Source: CAYQNU01 sp964419055
Lineage (GTDB): Bacteria > Bacteroidota > Bacteroidia > Flavobacteriales_D > Parvicellaceae
Direction: 5' to 3'
NCBI GenBank assembly: GCA_964419055.1
Contig: CAYQNU010000017.1
Location: forward strand, 1-64,000
DNA: 64,000 bases
Shown here: positions 43,632-52,690 of the stretch, piece after piece
Numbering within the stretch: position 1 is the first letter of the stretch
Layout of the letters: each line of letters begins with the position of its first letter
Notes under the pieces: model-generated
What the model was told of the DNA's origin: nothing
Databases searched by the model: none
The model's input: only the letters and a program-made list of their open reading frames with translations
Position numbers and translations under genes: made by a program

Positions 43632-43767
43632 GACGAAAAGATGCTTCAACCCACTCTGCTAGGTTTGTTTATTTTCTGAAAATTGGCGCCTCGCTCTTTC
43701 CTTCACACATTTTTTGAAAATAATACAAATCTATCATTCACAGCCCACGCTGGCCCGCCTTTTCGTC
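43632..43767. repeat. Nested long-range inverted repeat (possible structured element)
   Basis: GACGAAAAG (43632-43640) is the exact inverse of CTTTTCGTC (43759-43767). Inside it TTTGTTTATTTTC (43664-43676) is a near-perfect inverse of GAAAATAATACAAA (43716-43729). The two nest properly, so a stem with internal loops could form. The interior (GGCGCCTCGCTC and GCCCACGCTGGCCCG) is more GC-rich than its surroundings. No U-tract follows. Confidence 0.5.
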
Positions 43768-43931
43768 AGGCTCTCGCACTTTTAGTTTACGGTTCATTCA
43801 AATTCACTCATCTTATCTTGCTTATAAAATATTTACTTTTATAATATTCACTATTATGGGTACGATTGAGGTTAGTTAATTAGTTTCATACAATTTAACA
43901 CAAAAATAATATCGTGAAACGGTGCTATTTT

Positions 43932-43939
43932 TATCTTTG
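43932..43939 (+). promoter_or_regulatory. ppk1 promoter, -7 element
   Basis: TATCTTTG is a perfect consensus match, 49 bases before the ppk1 ATG. Confidence 0.6.
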
Positions 43940-43987
43940 CAGAAATAGTTTTTGAAACATCTTATTATAATTTAGAATTCAACCACA

Positions 43988-46093
43988 ATGAGCACCCATT
44001 CAAACGCATCTTTTATGACTGCTTCAAGGGATAATATGCCCTTGATCAATAGAGAAATTAGTTGGTTGAGTTTTAATGCTCGTGTGCTTCAAGAAGCTCA
44101 AGACAAAAGAAACCCCTTGGTAGAACGTATGCGTTTTTTGGGTATATTCTCTAACAATTTGGATGAGTTCTATCGCGTTCGTGTGGCTTCCTTAAGAAGA
44201 ATGACCACATTGAGCAAAAAGGCCAAACAAGACTTAAATATCGACCCTAAATTATTACTTACCGAAATTCAAAAAATTGTTTCGGATCAACAAAAGATAT
44301 TTGAACAAACGTATTTAAAGTTGAGGGCTGAATGTGAAGAAAATGGTATTCACATCATCAATGAAACCATGCTTACTGAAGATCAACGAAAAGAGGTTGC
44401 TGAGTATTTCATTTCAAATGTTCGTTCAGCTTTGGTTCCTTTGATGCTGGATAATCAGCGTTCGTTGCCTCGATTGAGAGATAAGGCCATTTATTTGGCC
44501 ATTAAATTATACGGATCCAAAAAGAATGAAATTTTATATTCTTTAATCGAGGTCCCTTCTAAATCGGTTAGTCGATTTTATGTATTTAAAAACAACAAAC
44601 CGGGCGAAAATTACATCATTTTATTGGATGACATCATTAGAGCCAATTTAAAAGAAATTTACTCTATTTTTCATGTTCAACGTTTTGAGGCGTTTACCAT
44701 AAAATTTACGCGAGATGCTGAATTAGAAATAGATGACGATATCTCTGTAAGTTTGTTGGAGCAAATATCCATCAGCATTCAAGGCAGAAAAAGTGGTGCT
44801 CCGGTTCGTTTTGTATACGATAAAGAAATGCCTGCCGATTTGCTTAAGTTTTTGTTTAAAAAACTAGGCATTCATAAAGAAGCCAATATCATAGCCGGAG
44901 GCAGATATCACAATTTTAAAGATTTTATGGGCTTTCCTGCCATTGAAGGCTCTAAGTTTTTGTTTGAACCGCTACCACCGTTAAAACATCCTTTGATTTC
45001 GGCTGATAAAGCCGTAATGGAGCAAATTGAGAAAAGAGATATTATGCTCAATTACCCCTATCAATCATTTGATTATATTATTGATTTATTGCGAGAAGCA
45101 GCTATTCACCCCGAAGTTACTGCCATTAAAATTAATTTATACCGAGTTGCCAAAAATTCTAAGATCATTAATGCTTTGGTAAACGCCTTGAATAATGGTA
45201 AGCAAGTTCAAGTAATTGTTGAGTTGAGAGCACGTTTTGATGAAGAAAACAACATCAACGTTTCCAATGTTTTGCAAGATGCTGGTGCAGAAATCATATT
45301 TGGGGTAAAGGGGTTAAAGGTGCATTCAAAATTAATGTTGATTGAAAAAGTCAAAAACGATAAAACTACCTATTTTGCTCACATAGGAACGGGTAACTTT
45401 CACGAAGGTACCGCCCGCGTATACTCTGACACCACCTTACTTACATGTGACCCCCGAATTGCCGTAGAAGTAAACAAGGTATTTGAGTTTTTTGAGAGCA
45501 ACTATAAGGTAAAAAGGTATTCACACCTCATCATATCACCTAATGGTAGCAGACGTAAGTTTATGGAATTGGTGAGTAATGAAATCAAAAATGCTGAAAA
45601 AGGACTCAAGGCTGAAATCATATTAAAACTCAACAATTTGGTAGACGAAGATATGATTTATAAGTTGTATGAAGCCAGTGAAGCAGGAGTTAAAATTTGT
45701 CTCATCATAAGAGGGGTTTGTTCGTTAGTTCCTGGTATCAAAGGTTGGAGTGAAAATATTGAAGCATTCAGTATTGTAGACCGGTTTTTAGAACATTCAC
45801 GTATTCTCTATTTTTATAATGGAGGCGATGAAAAACTATTTATTTCATCTGCCGATTGGATGGCGCGCAACTTGGATCAACGAGTGGAAGTTTCTGCACC
45901 CATTTACGATAAACAATTAATTAAACAATTGAAAAAATTGCTTTCCATACAAATGCATGGCAACGTTAAAGCGCGCGTTTTGGATGCACAAATGAGCAAT
46001 ACCTATCGAAAAACAATTAGTAAAGAATCGGTTCGCTCTCAATTGGAAATTTACAATTACTTTAAATCAAAATACGAAAGTAAATTGCATTAA
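43988..46093 (+). CDS. ppk1: Polyphosphate kinase 1
   Basis: PPK1 makes inorganic polyphosphate from ATP at the membrane. The 701-residue protein has all four domains: an N-terminal helical domain starting NREISWLSFNARVLQEAQD, a head domain, and two phospholipase-D-like catalytic domains. The first carries the autophosphorylated-His region VHSKLMLIEK and the GTGNFHEGTARVYSD motif; the second has FLEHSRILYFYNGG and SSADWMARNLDQRVEV. The length is normal. It stands alone with its own promoter; no exopolyphosphatase gene is adjacent. Confidence 0.96.
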   Translation: MSTHSNASFMTASRDNMPLINREISWLSFNARVLQEAQDKRNPLVERMRFLGIFSNNLDEFYRVRVASLRRMTTLSKKAKQDLNIDPKLLLTEIQKIVSDQQKIFEQTYLKLRAECEENGIHIINETMLTEDQRKEVAEYFISNVRSALVPLMLDNQRSLPRLRDKAIYLAIKLYGSKKNEILYSLIEVPSKSVSRFYVFKNNKPGENYIILLDDIIRANLKEIYSIFHVQRFEAFTIKFTRDAELEIDDDISVSLLEQISISIQGRKSGAPVRFVYDKEMPADLLKFLFKKLGIHKEANIIAGGRYHNFKDFMGFPAIEGSKFLFEPLPPLKHPLISADKAVMEQIEKRDIMLNYPYQSFDYIIDLLREAAIHPEVTAIKINLYRVAKNSKIINALVNALNNGKQVQVIVELRARFDEENNINVSNVLQDAGAEIIFGVKGLKVHSKLMLIEKVKNDKTTYFAHIGTGNFHEGTARVYSDTTLLTCDPRIAVEVNKVFEFFESNYKVKRYSHLIISPNGSRRKFMELVSNEIKNAEKGLKAEIILKLNNLVDEDMIYKLYEASEAGVKICLIIRGVCSLVPGIKGWSENIEAFSIVDRFLEHSRILYFYNGGDEKLFISSADWMARNLDQRVEVSAPIYDKQLIKQLKKLLSIQMHGNVKARVLDAQMSNTYRKTISKESVRSQLEIYNYFKSKYESKLH

Positions 46094-46183
46094 CTTACCC
46101 TTTTCAATCCAATCCTACATCTCTTTTTAAAACCGTTTAACCACATTTTAAGGTTATCGACAATTGTTTGTTGATTTTTTTAT

Positions 46184-46191
46184 TACCTTCG
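46184..46191 (+). promoter_or_regulatory. Weak candidate thiolase promoter, -7 element
   Basis: TACCTTCG has one mismatch to TAnnTTTG and lies 40 bases before the ATG at 46232. A TTG at 46164-46166 could serve as the -33 element. Confidence 0.3.
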
Positions 46192-46231
46192 TATTCTTGA
46201 TAAAAAAATACTAAATCAAAAATAAAAAGAG

Positions 46232-47410
46232 ATGAAAGAGGTGTACATCGTAGCAGCAGTGAGAACTCCCATGGGAAGTTTTGGAGGTTCTTTATCAACT
46301 GTTCCTGCTACTCAATTAGGAGCAACAGCTATTAAAGGTGCTATTGCAAAAGCAGGCATTAATCCGAGCGTTGTGGATGAAGTTTTTATGGGAAATGTGT
46401 TACAGGCCAACTTAGGTCAAGCTCCAGCCCGACAAGCAGCCATTTTTGCAGGATTGTCAAATACAGTTCCATGTACTACAGTAAATAAAGTGTGTGCATC
46501 AGGTATGAAAGCAATTAGTTTGGCTGCTCAATCTATTTTATGTGGCGATAACCACGTAGTAGTGGCAGGTGGTATGGAAAACATGAGTTTAGTTCCGCAT
46601 TATTTTAATGCACGTGTTGCTACCAAATTGGGTGATGTGAAAATGATTGATGGAATGGTAAAAGATGGTTTGACGGATGTATATGGTCAAGTACATATGG
46701 GTGTATGTGCAGATAAATGCGCTACTGAAGAAAAATTCACTCGTGAAGAGCAAGATAACTTTGCCATTACCTCTTACGAAAGAGCCGCTGCTGCTTGGGA
46801 AGCAGGTAAATTTGATAATGAGATAGTACCTGTAGCTGTTCCTCAGCGCAAAGGTGACCCAATCATTGTAGATAAAGATGAAGAATACACACAGGTTAAT
46901 TTGTCAAAAATACCCCAATTGAACCCAGTATTTACTAAAGAAGGGACGGTAACTGCAGCTAATGCTTCTACCTTAAATGATGGTGCATCTGCATTAATTT
47001 TAATGAGCAAAGAAAAAGCGGAAGAATTAGGCATAAAACCTATCGCAAAAATTGTAGGTTATGGAGATGCTGCTCACGAACCAGAATGGTTTACAACGGC
47101 TCCTTCTAAAGCAGTACCAGTTGCCTTACAAAAAGCTGGGCTTACAATTAATGATATTCACTATTGGGAATTAAACCAAGCATTCTCAGTGGTAGGTTTG
47201 GTAAACATGAAAAAATTAGGTTTAGACCCTTCAAAAGTTGACGTAAATGGTGGTGCCGTAGCTTTAGGACATCCACTTGGAAGCAGCGGTTCGAGAATTA
47301 TTGTAACACTTATCAATGTATTGAAACAAAACAATGGTAAATATGGTGGAGCTGCTATCTGTAATGGAGGTGGTGGAGCATCTGCTATGATAATCGAAAA
47401 TATAAACTAA
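46232..47410 (+). CDS. Acetyl-CoA C-acetyltransferase (thiolase)
   Basis: A 392-residue thiolase II-type enzyme that condenses or cleaves acetoacetyl-CoA. The nucleophile is Cys88 (VNKVCASGMKAIS), and GGAVALGHPLGSSGSRI (His) and AICNGGGGASAM (second Cys) complete the site. It begins MKEVYIVAAVRTPMGSFGG. It may serve fatty-acid or amino-acid degradation or ketone-body use; the context does not decide. A terminator follows. Confidence 0.94.
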   Translation: MKEVYIVAAVRTPMGSFGGSLSTVPATQLGATAIKGAIAKAGINPSVVDEVFMGNVLQANLGQAPARQAAIFAGLSNTVPCTTVNKVCASGMKAISLAAQSILCGDNHVVVAGGMENMSLVPHYFNARVATKLGDVKMIDGMVKDGLTDVYGQVHMGVCADKCATEEKFTREEQDNFAITSYERAAAAWEAGKFDNEIVPVAVPQRKGDPIIVDKDEEYTQVNLSKIPQLNPVFTKEGTVTAANASTLNDGASALILMSKEKAEELGIKPIAKIVGYGDAAHEPEWFTTAPSKAVPVALQKAGLTINDIHYWELNQAFSVVGLVNMKKLGLDPSKVDVNGGAVALGHPLGSSGSRIIVTLINVLKQNNGKYGGAAICNGGGGASAMIIENIN

Positions 47411-47427
47411 TATAATTTTTAATAAAG

Positions 47428-47461
47428 AGGAATGGTCATTCAGTTGACTGTTCCTTTTTTT
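47428..47461 (+). terminator. Terminator after thiolase gene
   Basis: AGGAATGGTCA and TGACTGTTCCT pair over 11 positions, two of them G-U, followed by a T-run. The ATG at 47432 that would extend the next frame lies inside it. Confidence 0.7.
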
Positions 47462-47467
47462 ATTACT

Positions 47468-47836
47468 ATGGATCCATTTAGATCAAAATTCTTTTTAAAA
47501 TTCACCAATCAAATGCCTCATCCAGAGCGCAGAGGATATGAGGTGTACCATTTTTACAAAATTGAAGAAGCAGACTTTTTTGAAGATCAATTAAAACAAA
47601 AAAACCTCTTTTATGAACGTGCAGAGGATCAAGTAAGAGATTCAACAATCTATTTGTTTGGAGTTAAATCTGATGATATGGATGCGGTTGATTCAGCTAA
47701 TTATTTAACAAAAGGCAAGTTTAGATCAAATATTGTTTCAAATAAATTTTGGCGTTACACCTTAGTTTTATTCGGATTAGCCCTAATAGCATTTGCTTTT
47801 TTAGGTTATTATTTAAGCAATTTTGAACAACCGTAA
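47468..47836 (+). CDS. Small protein with one C-terminal membrane helix
   Basis: A 122-residue protein of unknown function. The soluble N-terminal part (about 1-90) starts MDPFRSKFFLKFTNQMPHPERRGYEVYHFYK and is charged. A single hydrophobic helix near the C-terminus (YTLVLFGLALIAFAFLGYYL) ends three residues before LNFEQP-like SNFEQP, so it is probably tail-anchored in the inner membrane. It starts at the ATG at 47468, after the thiolase terminator, and precedes the M23 peptidase gene by 11 bases, so the two are likely cotranscribed. Confidence 0.7.
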   Translation: MDPFRSKFFLKFTNQMPHPERRGYEVYHFYKIEEADFFEDQLKQKNLFYERAEDQVRDSTIYLFGVKSDDMDAVDSANYLTKGKFRSNIVSNKFWRYTLVLFGLALIAFAFLGYYLSNFEQP

Positions 47837-47847
47837 TTTTTTCATTG

Positions 47848-49014
47848 ATGAAGGGCTCCCATCTATTTTTTTTGTTCTTGACACTTTTTAGTGTTTACCA
47901 ACTGATGGGGTTTACAACATACAATCGTTCTACTTTTTACCTTAATCCTGACCCAAAAGACACCGTGAAAGCTGTGGTAACTTATGGTAATGACTTTTTA
48001 TACGAATCGGCTGTTGACTTCAGCACATTCAGCATACAGCAGCGTGTAGATTCTCTAATAGGAATTGATTCTTTGACGCCTATACAACTAAAAGAACTGG
48101 ATTTTTATAAATCGGTTGCCAAAAAAACGGAAGCCGAAATGTACCAATTAGTTGATTCGTTATTTGAATTGGATACCATACCTTATTCATTAATTAATCA
48201 AATTAATTTATTTGTGGCTTTAATGCCTACTAAATTAGAACTTCCTGAAAAATTTGAAGTGATAAAAGAAGATGGAAGCATTTATCCCTCCAATGAATAT
48301 TATGAAACTTGGAATAGCCGAGAAGCATTCAATTATCCTGTTTCAATAACTCAAAAAGATAGTACTTTAGTATTGGTTTTAACTAATAGGGAAAAGAACC
48401 AAAATTATCACCATCCACTTTGTCAAAAGACATTAACAAGGTATATGGGCACCGTCACTTCACCGTATGGATGGAGGGATGATAAACCACATCAAGGAGT
48501 TGATTTAGAAGTTCATCTGCATGATTCCATTTTATGTGCATTTGATGGAAAAGTACGATTAGCAAGAAATTACGATGGGTATGGTAAAGTGGTTATTGTG
48601 AGACATTACAACGGGTTAGAGACTCTTTATGCGCATCTAAATAAAATAAAAGTTAAAGACGGTGATGTTGTAAAAGCAGGACATTTCATTGGAACAGGTG
48701 GTATGACTGGAAATGCTTCTGGTACCCATTTACATTTTGAAATACGCTTTAAAGGATTACCGCTTAATCCTGCACACATCATCTCTTTTCAGGATAAAAC
48801 GTTGAATGCTGACACCTTAATTGTAAAAAAGATAAAGTCCAACTATATTGTTTATCCTTATAATACAAATTATCATATAGTGAAAAAAGGAGAATCTTTG
48901 TATACCATTTCAAAACGATACGGTATTAAAATGGATCGTCTGTGTGATTTAAATATGTTGGCGCCTAAAACAAAGCTGATAGTTGGTCAAAGAATCAAAA
49001 TTTATCAGCAATAA
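47848..49014 (+). CDS. M23 family metallopeptidase with C-terminal LysM
   Basis: A 388-residue exported protein starting MKGSHLFFLFLTLFSVYQL (signal or anchor). The central M23 domain (about 200-310) carries HQGVDLEVH and HLHFEIRF, the zinc-binding His/Asp and catalytic His residues of LytM-type endopeptidases that cut peptidoglycan cross-links. A single LysM (YHIVKKGESLYTISKRYGI...) binds peptidoglycan at the C-terminus. The role is cell-wall remodelling or division; the specificity is not shown. Confidence 0.9.
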   Translation: MKGSHLFFLFLTLFSVYQLMGFTTYNRSTFYLNPDPKDTVKAVVTYGNDFLYESAVDFSTFSIQQRVDSLIGIDSLTPIQLKELDFYKSVAKKTEAEMYQLVDSLFELDTIPYSLINQINLFVALMPTKLELPEKFEVIKEDGSIYPSNEYYETWNSREAFNYPVSITQKDSTLVLVLTNREKNQNYHHPLCQKTLTRYMGTVTSPYGWRDDKPHQGVDLEVHLHDSILCAFDGKVRLARNYDGYGKVVIVRHYNGLETLYAHLNKIKVKDGDVVKAGHFIGTGGMTGNASGTHLHFEIRFKGLPLNPAHIISFQDKTLNADTLIVKKIKSNYIVYPYNTNYHIVKKGESLYTISKRYGIKMDRLCDLNMLAPKTKLIVGQRIKIYQQ

Positions 49015-49095
49015 AATGGTCAATCCATTAAAAGACCTTCAATTAAGTAGCTTTTTACATTTCTACGATACAATTTTGTCTCAAAATTAATTTTT

Positions 49096-49650
49096 ATGGA
49101 ACCTTGGCCTTGGTATGTTGTCGGTCCACTCATTGGATTAACCGTCCCTATATTACTCATTGTTGGAAATAAAGCTTTTGGAATCAGCTCATCGCTCCGT
49201 CATATTTGTGCAGCGTGTATTCCTGCTAAAATAAAGTTTTTTGACTATGATTGGAAAAAAGAAAGTTGGAACCTATTTTTTGTTGCTGGTATTTTACTAG
49301 GGGGAATACTGGCAACTGCTTTTTTATCTTCCGATGCTCCTATTACTGTTCATCCAGATTTAAAAACCGAGTTAGAAGGATACGGTATTACAAATTATAC
49401 TGGGTTAGTGCCGCTAGATTTATTCAATTGGGAAACTGTTTTTACATTTAAAGGCATTGTGTTAATGGTTTTTGGTGGGTTATTAGTAGGTTTTGGAACC
49501 CGATATGCAGGTGGTTGTACAAGCGGCCACGCAATTATGGGAATTTCTAATTTACAATGGCCCTCTTTAGTAGCTACGTGTTGTTTTATGATTGGCGGAA
49601 TAGTAATGGCCAATTATATATTACCTTATATTCTTACTTTATCCTGTTAA
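49096..49650 (+). CDS. YeeE/YedE (sulfur transport) half protein 1
   Basis: A 184-residue membrane protein with about five hydrophobic segments. The signature GFGTRYAGGCTSGHAIMGIS near residue 130 matches YeeE/YedE proteins, whose conserved Cys pass thiosulfate across the membrane. Together with the next gene it gives two half-size proteins that would match one full-length YeeE. The first gene has no clear own promoter in the 80-base gap before it. Confidence 0.86.
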   Translation: MEPWPWYVVGPLIGLTVPILLIVGNKAFGISSSLRHICAACIPAKIKFFDYDWKKESWNLFFVAGILLGGILATAFLSSDAPITVHPDLKTELEGYGITNYTGLVPLDLFNWETVFTFKGIVLMVFGGLLVGFGTRYAGGCTSGHAIMGISNLQWPSLVATCCFMIGGIVMANYILPYILTLSC

Positions 49651-49662
49651 TAACAAATTACC

Positions 49663-50100
49663 ATGAATACAAATAAGTCCCCTTTTTGGTTATCTAATAT
49701 AAAATACCTTTTTATTGGAATTGCCTTTGGAATCGTTTTCGTAAAAGGTGAAATTATCAGTTGGTTTAGAATTCAGGAAATGTTCCGTTTTCAATCTTTT
49801 CATATGTATGGGGTAATCGGAAGCGCAATTGCAGTAGGAATGTTATCTATTTTAATTATTAAAAAGTTTAACATCAAAACCCTATCGGGAGAAAAGATTG
49901 AAATAGCCCACAAAAGGTTTGATAAAGGTCAAATTTATGGTGGATTGATATTTGGTTTTGGTTGGGCCATTACAGGCGCCTGCCCAGGCCCTTTATATGC
50001 TCAAATTGGAACCGGTGCAACGGTTAGTGCCATCACCTTATTAAGTGCAGTTGCTGGAACTTGGATCTATGGGAAATTGGATGCTAAATTACCTCATTAA
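49663..50100 (+). CDS. YeeE/YedE (sulfur transport) half protein 2
   Basis: A 145-residue membrane protein with about four hydrophobic segments. The motif FGFGWAITGACPGPLYAQIG near residue 95 is the second Cys-containing signature of YeeE/YedE. It starts 12 bases after the first half, so the two are made together and probably assemble as a heterodimeric channel for thiosulfate or a related sulfur compound. Confidence 0.86.
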   Translation: MNTNKSPFWLSNIKYLFIGIAFGIVFVKGEIISWFRIQEMFRFQSFHMYGVIGSAIAVGMLSILIIKKFNIKTLSGEKIEIAHKRFDKGQIYGGLIFGFGWAITGACPGPLYAQIGTGATVSAITLLSAVAGTWIYGKLDAKLPH

Positions 50101-50159
50101 AATTTAGGTTTGAGGTTTGATGGCTGATGCGTAATGGTTTATGGATTATAGTTGTATAT

Positions 50160-50241
50160 TCAACTTTAAACAATAAACTGAACAACTTTTCAACCAAATA
50201 ACCTATTAACTAAATAACCAATCAACTGAAAAAACTTTAAA
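50160..50241. repeat. AT-rich degenerate repeat of AACTAAAT type
   Basis: A series of loosely related 7-11 base units (CAATAAACTGAACAA, CAACCAAATAACC, TATTAACTAAATAACC, AATCAACTG) fills the space before the minus-strand ABC permease gene. The same kind of sequence is at 28511-28560. Confidence 0.45.
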
Positions 50242-50245
50242 CCTA

Positions 50246-51670
50246 TCAGTATTTAAGCCATTTAAAAAGTTCCTTGTACGAAACCTTTTTGCCATACATC
50301 AAAATACCTGTGCGGTAAATTTTAGCTGCGAGCCAAGTGGTTCCAATAAAAGTTACAATAAGCAAAACCATTGAAAGAATTAATTGCCAACCTAAGCCCT
50401 CACCACCTGTTGCAGCAAAGCGAACCAGCATCACAATGGGTGAAGTAAAGGGTATTTCACTGCACCATACCATTATCGCACTGTTAGGGTCATCTATTCC
50501 TGTTATAGAAATCATGTAGGCAAAAACCAGAGGTAACGAAACGGGCAACATAAATTGTTGTGTGTCGGTTTCACTATCTACTGCAGCTCCGATGGCCGCC
50601 ATCAACGAACCATATAATAAATAACCAGCAATAAAATAAAATAAGAACAAACCAATTAAACTAACCCACGGAACATCATTCAATAAAAACATCAGAATTT
50701 CATTGTCTTGAATGGTATTATAAGCCTCTTCTTGACTAACCAACATGGGTTTTACGCCTGTTGCTACCTGATCCGTTGGATTTCCTTCGGCTTGAAGGGC
50801 TGCACTGTATTTATCGCCTAAAGCCATCGGTAAGACTACACTGGTTACAGCAAAAATCAAAACAATCCAAATAACAAATTGGGTAAGCCCCACAAACATT
50901 ATCCCAATAATTTTTCCCATCATTAATTGAAAAGGTTTCACAGACGAGATGATTACCTCTACTATTCGATTAGATTTTTCTTCAATAACACCGCGCATTA
51001 CTTGCACACCATAAAGAAAAATAAATAAGTAAACAAATAACCCAAAGGCAAATCCAATCATGGCTTTTTTACTTACACCTTCATCTTTGTTGGTTTTGTA
51101 ATCAACCACGTGAAAGGGGATTTTTGCTTTTAGCAAATCAAAAGTGTCTTTACTAATATTAAAATCTTCTAACCTTGCCCTTTCATAGGACTCATTAACT
51201 AAAGAGTTTAAATAATTTTGAACCTTTGAATTTGGAGTTTCTTTATAAACAAGCTTTGCTGGATTTGTACCCGCAATGTTTTGAGGAAAGTAAAGAATTA
51301 AATCAATTTTATCATTATTAGGAAATTCCTCAAGGGCATCAGCATATGATTTCCCTTCATCTAATGGGTAATTATAGAAGGTGTAATTTGTGTTTAATTT
51401 TTTATCGGGATCGTAATACTTGAAATTAGGATCAACGGTAGTTTTTGCATTTTTTGCAATGTACTGCTTTTCGAATATATGAATTGAAATAACACTTGAT
51501 TCATCTACAACTAAAACATTCAACTTCTTCTCTTCAGGCATTCCCAAGTAGATGACCGCAACTAAAAAGGCTGCTACCAAAAGGGGCACACCCAATGTCA
51601 TTACAATAAATGACTTTTTCTTAACTCTCGAAGAGTATTCTCTTCCTATAATTAATCCAATTTTGCTCAT
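50246..51670 (-). CDS. ABC transporter permease (NatB/YhaP-like)
   Basis: A 474-residue membrane protein of the ABC-2 exporter type. One N-terminal helix (FIVMTLGVPLLVAAFLVAVIYL) is followed by a large periplasmic domain and then about five C-terminal helices, including VMRGVIEEKSNRIVEVIISS, the NatB/YhaP signature. The frame extends upstream to 51748, but the ATG at 51670 (MSKIGLIIGREYSSRV) is right and is 10 bases after the ATPase stop. The cargo (Na+ or another efflux substrate) is unknown. Confidence 0.88.
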   Translation of the reverse strand: MSKIGLIIGREYSSRVKKKSFIVMTLGVPLLVAAFLVAVIYLGMPEEKKLNVLVVDESSVISIHIFEKQYIAKNAKTTVDPNFKYYDPDKKLNTNYTFYNYPLDEGKSYADALEEFPNNDKIDLILYFPQNIAGTNPAKLVYKETPNSKVQNYLNSLVNESYERARLEDFNISKDTFDLLKAKIPFHVVDYKTNKDEGVSKKAMIGFAFGLFVYLFIFLYGVQVMRGVIEEKSNRIVEVIISSVKPFQLMMGKIIGIMFVGLTQFVIWIVLIFAVTSVVLPMALGDKYSAALQAEGNPTDQVATGVKPMLVSQEEAYNTIQDNEILMFLLNDVPWVSLIGLFLFYFIAGYLLYGSLMAAIGAAVDSETDTQQFMLPVSLPLVFAYMISITGIDDPNSAIMVWCSEIPFTSPIVMLVRFAATGGEGLGWQLILSMVLLIVTFIGTTWLAAKIYRTGILMYGKKVSYKELFKWLKY

Positions 51671-51680
51671 TTGTGTGGTG

Positions 51681-52640
51681 TTAAAGGGTGTTTGTTGTTG
51701 TTGAATTTTCAAGATCTTGGTCCCCAACAACTTTAATAAAAATATCATTCATGGAAGGCATTACTTTGTTGACACTCAAGATTTCGATAGCGTCTAACAA
51801 GCCTTTAAGGTAATTGTTGAGTGAATTTCCGTCATGAATTTTTATGGTAGCCACAAACTCATTCTCACCCAATTGTTTTCTTTCAATAAGTTCCCAACCA
51901 CCCCATACGGCATTTGCAAAGGCCACTACATTACCTTTAAATTGTATGTTGTACATATCCTTAGAGAAGTCGTTTTTTATTTGAGCTACTTTTCCAGATA
52001 ATACATTTCGTGATTTATTGATAAGGGTAATTTCGTCACAGATTTCTTCTACAGAAGCCATATTGTGAGTAGAAAAAATTACGGTCGTACCCTCTTTTCG
52101 CAATTCTAAAATTTCTTTTTTAATTAAATTGGCATTGATGGGGTCAAAACCACTAAAAGGTTCGTCCAATATCAATAGTTTTGGTTTGTGAATTACGGTG
52201 GTTATGAATTGTACTTTTTGAGCCATACCTTTAGATAACTCATCCACTTTTTTGTCCCACCAACTTTCTATTTCAAACTTTTTGAACCAAAATTTTAAGT
52301 TGGCATTAGCATCATTTTTTGACATTCCTTTAAGTCGCGCCAAATAAAGAGCTTGCTCACCAATTTTCATTTTTTTGTACAAGCCTCGTTCCTCAGGTAA
52401 GTATCCAATGAGTGAAATGTGTTTAGGTTGTAACTTTTCGCCCATCATATACACCTCGCCCTTATCTGGCCCTGTGATTTGATTAATGATACGAATTAAG
52501 GATGTTTTACCCGCACCATTTGGACCTAAAAGTCCATAAATAGTTTGTGGCGCTACCTCAATGCTAACATCGTTGAGCGCCACATGCTGTGCGTAACTTT
52601 TAAAAACGTTATCGGCTTTAAATATGGGTGTTTGACTCAT
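51681..52640 (-). CDS. ABC transporter ATP-binding protein (NatA-like)
   Basis: A 319-residue ATPase with Walker A GPNGAGKTSLIRI, signature motif LSKGMAQKV (Q-loop upstream) and Walker B LLILDEPFSGFDP. It ends in a C-terminal domain typical of DUF4162 NatA-like proteins. It drives the permease encoded 10 bases downstream. No regulator gene is adjacent. Confidence 0.93.
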   Translation of the reverse strand: MSQTPIFKADNVFKSYAQHVALNDVSIEVAPQTIYGLLGPNGAGKTSLIRIINQITGPDKGEVYMMGEKLQPKHISLIGYLPEERGLYKKMKIGEQALYLARLKGMSKNDANANLKFWFKKFEIESWWDKKVDELSKGMAQKVQFITTVIHKPKLLILDEPFSGFDPINANLIKKEILELRKEGTTVIFSTHNMASVEEICDEITLINKSRNVLSGKVAQIKNDFSKDMYNIQFKGNVVAFANAVWGGWELIERKQLGENEFVATIKIHDGNSLNNYLKGLLDAIEILSVNKVMPSMNDIFIKVVGDQDLENSTTTNTL

Positions 52641-52690
52641 TGTCTAATCTTAATTGGATAAATTAATTGTGCAATTATACCATTTGAAAA

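Larger units (their letters stand above)
43443..43987. other. Gene-free region with terminator, nested inverted repeat and ppk promoter
   Basis: 545 bases with no convincing coding frame. It contains the terminator at 43467-43507, a nested inverted repeat at 43632-43767 and the promoter of ppk1 at 43932-43939. Confidence 0.6.
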
